Source: Aliivibrio wodanis
GTDB lineage: Bacteria; Pseudomonadota; Gammaproteobacteria; Enterobacterales; Vibrionaceae
Reading direction: 5' to 3'
Length of the DNA: 64,000 bases
NCBI GenBank assembly: GCA_000953695.1
Contig: LN554846.1
Span: 2,108,001-2,172,000 of the forward strand
Shown: positions 58,819-64,000 of the stretch, in pieces
Position numbering within the stretch: the stretch's first letter is position 1
How the letters are laid out: every line of letters starts with the position of its first letter
Program-made: the position numbers and the translations under genes
The notes under the pieces: generated by a model
The model's input: only the letters and a program-made list of their open reading frames with translations
Told to the model about the DNA's origin: nothing
The model's database searches: none

Positions 58819-60879
58819 ATGGCTACAGATCCGAGAAAAATTCTGGTTACATGTGCCCTACCGTATGCAAACGGTTCAATCCACCTAGGTCATATGCTTG
58901 AGCATATCCAAGCGGATATCTGGGTTCGTTACCAACGTTTACGCGGCAACGACGTTAACTTTATTTGTGCAGATGACGCTCACGGCACACCAATCATGCT
59001 TAAAGCTCAACAGATGGGTATTACTCCTGAAGAAATGATTGCAGCAGTTAGCGAAGAGCATCAAAAAGATTTCTCAGGCTTTGACATTAGCTTTGATAAC
59101 TATCACAGCACACACAGTGATGAGAACCGTGAACTAGCCTCTCATATCTACTTAGAGCTAAAAAAGAACGGTTTTATTACTAGCCGTACTATCTCTCAGT
59201 TGTTTGATCCAGAAAAAGAGATGTTCTTACCTGACCGTTTTGTAAAAGGCACATGCCCAAAATGTAAGTCAGAAGAGCAATACGGTGACAACTGTGATAA
59301 CTGTGGCGAAACGTACAGCCCTACTGATTTAATCAACCCTAAATCAGCCGTTTCAGGTGCTACACCTGTAATGAAAGATTCTGAGCATTTCTTCTTTGAC
59401 TTACCTCAATTTGAAAGCATGCTAAAAGAATGGACTCGTTCTGGCTCTCTTCAAACTGAAACAGCAAACAAAATGCAAGAATGGTTTGAGTCTGGTTTGC
59501 AACAATGGGACATCTCTCGTGATGCTCCTTATTTTGGTTTTGAAATCCCAGGCGAAACAAACAAGTTCTTCTACGTTTGGCTAGATGCCCCAATTGGCTA
59601 CATGGGTTCATTTAAAAACCTGTGTGACAAGCGTGACGATCTAAACTTTGATGAATACTGGAAGAAAGACAGCACCACTGAACTTTACCACTTCATCGGT
59701 AAAGACATTGTTTACTTCCACAGCCTATTCTGGCCTGCAATGCTAGAAGGTTCAGGTTTCCGTAAGCCAAACAATGTCTTTGTTCATGGTTACGTTACTG
59801 TGAATGGTGCAAAAATGTCTAAATCAAAAGGCACATTCATTAAAGCAGGGACTTACTTAAATCACTTAGATCCTGAATGTTTACGTTATTACTACGCAGC
59901 TAAACTTAACAGCCGTATTGATGATCTTGATTTAAACCTTGAAGATTTCACTCAACGTGTAAACTCTGATGTCGTAAACAAGATTGTTAACCTAGCTTCT
60001 CGTAATGCTGGTTTCATTACTAAACGTTTTGATGGCAAACTTTCTGATAACTTTGTTGCTCCTGAGCTTTACAACGAATTCGTTGCTGCTGAAGGTCGCA
60101 TTGCTGAGCTATACGAAACGCGTGAATTTAGCCGTGCAATTCGTGAAATTACCGCGCTTGCTGATAAAGCAAACCAGTACATTGACGAAAAAGCACCTTG
60201 GGTTCTTGCGAAAGAAGAAGGTAAAGAACAAGAGCTACAAGAAGTCGCTTCTGTTGGTATTAACCTATTCCGCGTATTAATGGCTTACCTAAAACCTGTA
60301 ATGCCAGAGCTTGCTGCACGTACTGAAGCTTTCTTAAATGAAACGCTGACGTGGGAAGGCATTGCACAACCACTAACGTCTCATGAGATCACTAAGTTCA
60401 AAGCATTATTTGCTCGTATTGATCCTAAGAAAGTAGAAGCAATGGTTGAAGCTTCAAAAGCAGATGCTGCAATTGAAATGGCAGCAAAAGAGAAAGCTGA
60501 AGCGGACAAAGAAAAAGCAAGCCAAACTGAACTAGACAAAGAACCAATCGCAGATGAGATTGAATTCGATGCGTTCGAAGCGGTTGATATGCGTATTGCT
60601 CGTATTATCTCTTGTGAAGAAGTTCCAAAGGCAAATAAACTACTTAAATTCCAATTGGATATCGGCGGTGAAACTCGTCAAGTATTCTCTGGAATTAAAT
60701 CAGCATACAAACCTGAAGAACTAGAAGGCAAGCTAACTGTTATGGTTGCTAACCTTAAACCTCGTAAGATGAAGTTTGGTATGTCTGAAGGTATGATCCT
60801 AGCTGCAGGCCCTGGTGGTAAAGATCTTTGGATCCTTGAACCACACGAAGGTGCTCAACCTGGTATGCGTGTAATGTAA
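58819..60879 (+). CDS. metG: Methionyl-tRNA synthetase
   Basis: 686 aa. HIGH-like HLGH at 22-25, zinc knuckle [22 protein letters not shown] in [11 protein letters not shown] (about 332-336), and a C-terminal tRNA-binding domain (about 580-686, [20 protein letters not shown]). It charges initiator and elongator tRNA-Met. Full-length, dimeric type. Confidence 0.97.
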   Translation: MATDPRKILVTCALPYANGSIHLGHMLEHIQADIWVRYQRLRGNDVNFICADDAHGTPIMLKAQQMGITPEEMIAAVSEEHQKDFSGFDISFDNYHSTHSDENRELASHIYLELKKNGFITSRTISQLFDPEKEMFLPDRFVKGTCPKCKSEEQYGDNCDNCGETYSPTDLINPKSAVSGATPVMKDSEHFFFDLPQFESMLKEWTRSGSLQTETANKMQEWFESGLQQWDISRDAPYFGFEIPGETNKFFYVWLDAPIGYMGSFKNLCDKRDDLNFDEYWKKDSTTELYHFIGKDIVYFHSLFWPAMLEGSGFRKPNNVFVHGYVTVNGAKMSKSKGTFIKAGTYLNHLDPECLRYYYAAKLNSRIDDLDLNLEDFTQRVNSDVVNKIVNLASRNAGFITKRFDGKLSDNFVAPELYNEFVAAEGRIAELYETREFSRAIREITALADKANQYIDEKAPWVLAKEEGKEQELQEVASVGINLFRVLMAYLKPVMPELAARTEAFLNETLTWEGIAQPLTSHEITKFKALFARIDPKKVEAMVEASKADAAIEMAAKEKAEADKEKASQTELDKEPIADEIEFDAFEAVDMRIARIISCEEVPKANKLLKFQLDIGGETRQVFSGIKSAYKPEELEGKLTVMVANLKPRKMKFGMSEGMILAAGPGGKDLWILEPHEGAQPGMRVM

Positions 60880-60905
60880 TTCTTTTTTAAAAGATAATTA
60901 CAAAC

Positions 60906-60935
60906 AAAAATAGAGACCAAATGGTCTCTATTTTT
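60906..60935. terminator. Bidirectional terminator (metG / pyrF)
   Basis: Arms AAAAATAGAGACC / GGTCTCTATTTTT with a 4-nt loop and T-run between convergent genes. Confidence 0.9.
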
Positions 60936-60992
60936 TTATCTATTTTGTAGGTGATTACAAATTTAGAATCTTTCACCTATCAAATTACACAC

Positions 60993-61697
60993 TTATAAAA
61001 CTGACGCTAAAGAAAGGTTAATCTCATTTAATACTTGCGATGGATTCTCAGCTTGTGTAATTGGGCGGCCAATCACTAAATAATCAGAACCTGAAGTAAT
61101 AGCATCTACTGGCGTCATAATACGTTTTTGATCACCCACTGCAGAGCCTGCTGGACGAATGCCAGGAGTCACTAATTTAAATTCTTTACCTAGGTCAGCT
61201 TTTAACATTGATGCTTCTTGTGCTGAACACACAACGCCGTCTAAGCCACTATTCTTAGTCAATGCAGCAAGACGTTTCACTTGTTCTTGTGGTGCAATAT
61301 CTAAGCCAATATCCGCTAAATCTTGTTGATCCATACTTGTTAGTACTGTTACACCAATAAGTAATGGACGATCTTTACCATACGGTTCTAAAATCTCACG
61401 TGATGCAGTCATCATACGCTCACCGCCACTCGCGTGAACATTAACCATCCATACACCCATTTCAGCAGCAGCACGTACCGCTTTTGAACACGTATTAGGG
61501 ATATCATGAAACTTTAAATCTAGAAAAACAGAAAAACCACGCTTATGAAGCTCTTTTACAAACTCAGGGCCAAATAAAGTAAACATCTCTTTGCCTACTT
61601 TGAGTCGGCAAGAGCTAGGATCAATTTTATCAACAAATGCTAATGCGTCTGCTTGATTATCATAATCCAATGCCACAATCACCTTTTGGTCTTTCAT
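60993..61697 (-). CDS. pyrF: Orotidine-5'-phosphate decarboxylase
   Basis: 234 aa TIM barrel. Catalytic Lys-Asp set in [12 protein letters not shown], start [14 protein letters not shown], phosphate-binding [11 protein letters not shown]. It makes UMP from OMP. It lies after lapB, behind a terminator; the lapA-lapB-pyrF order is that of E. coli. Confidence 0.97.
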   Translation of the reverse strand: MKDQKVIVALDYDNQADALAFVDKIDPSSCRLKVGKEMFTLFGPEFVKELHKRGFSVFLDLKFHDIPNTCSKAVRAAAEMGVWMVNVHASGGERMMTASREILEPYGKDRPLLIGVTVLTSMDQQDLADIGLDIAPQEQVKRLAALTKNSGLDGVVCSAQEASMLKADLGKEFKLVTPGIRPAGSAVGDQKRIMTPVDAITSGSDYLVIGRPITQAENPSQVLNEINLSLASVL

Positions 61698-61741
61698 TTT
61701 CTCTCCTTGGGAAATTAATCTACTTACATTTTATTTAAAAA

Positions 61742-61764
61742 AAGAGGCACAAATTGCGCCTCTT
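61742..61764 (-). terminator. Terminator between lapB and pyrF
   Basis: Arms AAGAGGC and GCCTCTT around a 9-nt loop, followed by about seven T on the minus strand. It lies directly at the end of lapB, so pyrF depends on read-through or on a promoter in the short gap. Confidence 0.75.
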
Positions 61765-61766
61765 AA

Positions 61767-62936
61767 TTATTCACCATCTAAACCTTTAATAGGCTTAATA
61801 ACGCCCCATCCTTTACAAGAAGGACATTGCCAAAACAATCGATGTGCAGAAAAACCACACTTACCGCAGCGATAGTTTGGCTTCATTTTTAACTGCTCTC
61901 CTACCAAGTGTTGTAAACTTGCTAGACTTGCTTTTGCTCGACCATCTTCAGCCTCATCAACATGATAGCCCATCAGACGGTAGAAGCCTTTCATTGTAGG
62001 GTTTTTAAGGAGCTGCTTAGTCATATAACCTTGTGCTAACGCCGTGCCTTCATGCTTAGCTATTAAATTAGAAAGCATAAGCTCTGCACTTGCTCCAGCC
62101 CCTTTTGCAATCGCTTCTTTTAAAAAATTAAGTAGTGAACCTTCTCTATCTAGATGTTCATAGCACTCAGCTAACAACGGCAATGCTTCACTTATAAAGT
62201 CGATATCTTGATCAAGTACTGACTCTAACTGGCTTGCTGCCCCTTTATAATTTTCTTCTTCTATGAGTAATTTAGCCAAAATAATCGATGCACGTACACA
62301 TTGATTATCAATTGATAATGCTTTTTTCAGATTCTGCTTGGCTTTGTTTAAATTACTCTCAGCAAGCTCTTGCATTGCTAATTCACAGTAGTAGTGAGCA
62401 ATATCAGGTTTTAGCTTTTTCTTACCCATTTTGACTAAACTGTTAGCAAAGGTAATAGCTTGTTCCCATTCGCGAGTTTGTTGATGAATAGCGACAAGTT
62501 GCAATAAAGCCGCTTCTTTATGATCAGGTTCATCGACCAATTGCTCAAATATTTTTTCTGCGCGATCAAGAATACCAGCAACCATATAATCTTTGGCTAA
62601 TTGCTGCAGAGCGATATTACGTTGATCTAACGTTAGATTTGGACGAGCAATGAGGTTTTGGTGAATTTTAATTGCTCGATCAACCTCTCCTCTGCTTCTA
62701 AAAAGGTTACCTAGTGCAAGGTGAGTATCAATCGTATCACTATCAACTTGAAGCAGTTCAATGAAATGATCTACCGCTTTATCTGATTGATCAGAAAGCA
62801 ATAGATTCAGACCCGCCACATATTGACGTGACAGGTGATTAGTATCTTTTTGACGTTGTTGTCTCGCACTCCTATTACCCATATACCAACCGTATCCGGC
62901 AGCAATAGGCAATAATAGGAATAGCAGCTCTAACAT
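61767..62936 (-). CDS. lapB: Lipopolysaccharide assembly protein LapB (YciM)
   Basis: 389 aa. N-terminal membrane anchor (about 1-20), about nine TPR repeats on the cytosolic side, and a C-terminal rubredoxin-type metal site (CGKCGFSAHRLFWQCPSCKGWG). LapB controls LpxC proteolysis by FtsH and so LPS synthesis. It lies 7 bp after lapA. Confidence 0.96.
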   Translation of the reverse strand: MLELLFLLLPIAAGYGWYMGNRSARQQRQKDTNHLSRQYVAGLNLLLSDQSDKAVDHFIELLQVDSDTIDTHLALGNLFRSRGEVDRAIKIHQNLIARPNLTLDQRNIALQQLAKDYMVAGILDRAEKIFEQLVDEPDHKEAALLQLVAIHQQTREWEQAITFANSLVKMGKKKLKPDIAHYYCELAMQELAESNLNKAKQNLKKALSIDNQCVRASIILAKLLIEEENYKGAASQLESVLDQDIDFISEALPLLAECYEHLDREGSLLNFLKEAIAKGAGASAELMLSNLIAKHEGTALAQGYMTKQLLKNPTMKGFYRLMGYHVDEAEDGRAKASLASLQHLVGEQLKMKPNYRCGKCGFSAHRLFWQCPSCKGWGVIKPIKGLDGE

Positions 62937-62943
62937 TCAGCGA

Positions 62944-63228
62944 TTACCCTTTTGTTGAATCCAAGCGTAATTTATCAAGCTCTACCGTTTTCTTATCAAG
63001 GCGCTTGCGTAAACGACGTTGAGTCATACTAACTTTCAAATACATACTTCCACAAATCAACCAACCTAATCCAAAGCCTGTTGCAAAGAAAATGCCTAAC
63101 AAAGTAGAAAGCTGAAAGTCACCCTGAGCCAATAAATAGTTGAAATTAACAACAATTTGGTTCTGAGCTCCAACAGCTAATGAAATCAGAAATAGAGAAA
63201 CTAATAAAACAGCAACAATAATTTTCAC
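62944..63228 (-). CDS. lapA: Lipopolysaccharide assembly protein LapA (YciS)
   Basis: 94 aa with two transmembrane helices (about 2-22 and 42-65) and a basic coiled-coil tail. NQIVVNFNYLLAQGDFQLSTLL is the family block. It forms a small-subunit partner of LapB at the inner membrane. Confidence 0.94.
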   Translation of the reverse strand: MKIIVAVLLVSLFLISLAVGAQNQIVVNFNYLLAQGDFQLSTLLGIFFATGFGLGWLICGSMYLKVSMTQRRLRKRLDKKTVELDKLRLDSTKG

Positions 63229-63315
63229 TGGTCTTCCCTCAAGTTAATGAATATCTAATAATCTCTTATTTTACAGCTCTAAAGATACACCTAAATGCCC
63301 TTAAAATGAACATAA

Positions 63316-63347
63316 AAAAACGGCATACTTAAAAGTATGCCGTTTTT
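63316..63347 (-). terminator. Terminator after ihfB
   Basis: Perfect 15-bp arms AAAAACGGCATACTT / AAGTATGCCGTTTTT with a 2-nt loop. It is a strong hairpin between ihfB and lapA. Confidence 0.92.
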
Positions 63348-63362
63348 ATATGCTAATTCACA

Positions 63363-63644
63363 TCAGCTGAAATTCACACGTTCACGCAGTTCTTTACCTG
63401 GTTTAAAGTGAGGAACGAATTTACCATCCAATTCTACTTTATCACCAGTTTTTGGATTACGACCTAAACGAGGCTCTCGATAGTGTAGAGAAAAACTACC
63501 AAAACCACGAATCTCTATACGATCACCGCCTTCTAGCGTTGTTGCCATCTGCTCAAGGATTTCCTTGACTGTATCTTCAACCTGCTTAGCAGAAAGTTGA
63601 GGCTTTTTACTACACAGTTGTTCAATCAGTTCAGATTTTGTCAT
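63363..63644 (-). CDS. ihfB: Integration host factor beta subunit
   Basis: 93 aa DNA-bending protein. Start [19 protein letters not shown] and the arm [21 protein letters not shown] are typical of IHF beta. It works with IHF alpha in replication, recombination and transcription. It follows rpsA, as in E. coli. Confidence 0.97.
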   Translation of the reverse strand: MTKSELIEQLCSKKPQLSAKQVEDTVKEILEQMATTLEGGDRIEIRGFGSFSLHYREPRLGRNPKTGDKVELDGKFVPHFKPGKELRERVNFS

Positions 63645-63673
63645 AAATGACCTCTCCTACGTTATCGAAAGAA

Positions 63674-63696
63674 AAGGGAGCATTACGCTCCCTTTA
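63674..63696 (-). terminator. Hairpin between rpsA and ihfB
   Basis: Arms AAAGGGAGC and GCTCCCTTT with a 5-nt loop and T residues on the minus strand; a partial or full terminator of rpsA. Confidence 0.8.
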
Positions 63697-63703
63697 AATT
63701 TAC

Positions 63704-64000
63704 TTATTCGCCTTTAGCTGCTTTGAAAGCGTCAGCCATTGCGCTACCGAAACCACCATCTTCTGGTTGAGTATTCAGTGTTGCCATTGCTTCTTGCTCA
63801 TCAGCTTCATCTTTAGCTTTGATAGATAGGTTAACTACGCGGTTCTTACGGTCTACACCAGTGAACTTCGCTTCAACGCTATCGCCAACGCTTAGGATTA
63901 GAGATGCATCTTCAATACGGTCACGAGAAAGCTCAGAAGTACGGATGTAACCTTCTACGCTATCTGCAAGAGTAATTGTAGCGCCTTTAGCGTCAACAGC
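63704..64000 (-). CDS. rpsA: 30S ribosomal protein S1 (3' part only)
   Basis: The last 98 codons, cut by the right edge. The reading frame covers the sixth S1 repeat ([22 protein letters not shown]... is read through 63960-64000; then [28 protein letters not shown]) and ends FKAAKGE, as in E. coli S1. It helps mRNA binding on the 30S subunit. Confidence 0.95.
   Translation of the reverse strand, partial: AVDAKGATITLADSVEGYIRTSELSRDRIEDASLILSVGDSVEAKFTGVDRKNRVVNLSIKAKDEADEQEAMATLNTQPEDGGFGSAMADAFKAAKGE

Overview
The window looks like a piece of the larger chromosome of a Vibrionaceae bacterium, most probably Aliivibrio fischeri or a close relative. The reasons are the low GC content, the gammaproteobacterial gene orders (rpsA-ihfB-lapA-lapB-pyrF; plsX-fabH-fabD-fabG-acpP-fabF-pabC-mltG-tmk-holB-ycfH; yoaA-tsaB-slp-fadD), and a Vibrio-type small alarmone synthetase (RelV). 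The species name is an inference; no database search was run. I found no rRNA, tRNA, CRISPR array, prophage or intact insertion sequence.

Layout. 1-5.3 kb (minus strand): the 5' end of fadD with a CRP-like site, an alpha/beta hydrolase, an Slp-type lipoprotein, an unrecognised 104-aa protein, tsaB, the helicase yoaA and an unrecognised 62-aa protein. 5.4-6.3 kb: purU. 6.4-15.2 kb (minus strand): a hydrolase, then a tightly overlapping nine-gene operon for a specialised lipid or polyketide. 15.4-22 kb: a GGDEF-EAL protein, a YqaE/Pmp3 peptide, metE and metR with MetR and MetJ sites between them, a DUF4250-like protein and a multi-pass membrane protein. 22.3-34.4 kb: dcuC, ygiQ, a MITE-like palindromic repeat, tyrS, relV, a 29-codon YnhF gene, an outer-membrane barrel, a MetP/MetS-type sodium symporter pair, a GST and ptsG. 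34.8-45.3 kb: the housekeeping fatty-acid and DNA-replication block. 45.4-64 kb: yceF, rluC, rne with its long leader, a SulP transporter, an HD-GYP phosphodiesterase, cobO, asmA, udk, mrp, metG, pyrF, lapB, lapA, ihfB and the 3' end of rpsA.

The most interesting region is 7300-15172. In order of transcription it encodes a DarA-like flavodoxin-fold protein, a DarB/StlD-type ketosynthase with an intact Cys-His-Asn triad, an unknown 137-aa protein, a BtrH-like candidate acyltransferase, an ABC ATPase, an ABC-2 permease, an acyl carrier protein, a KAS I/II-type ketosynthase, and a short ketosynthase-like protein with Gln at the active-site Cys position, as in chain-length factors. Junctions overlap or are a few bases apart. 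I infer a membrane-associated pathway that makes, transfers and exports a dialkylresorcinol-like or related cyclic lipid. Its precursors would come from fatty-acid synthesis, whose core genes lie about 24 kb away in the same window.

Other points of note are an alarmone synthetase with an apparent signal peptide, an 11-codon leader ORF overlapping the start of the GGDEF-EAL gene, a 29-aa membrane peptide, the MITE-like element directly after ygiQ, and a duplicated short motif in the RNase E tail.
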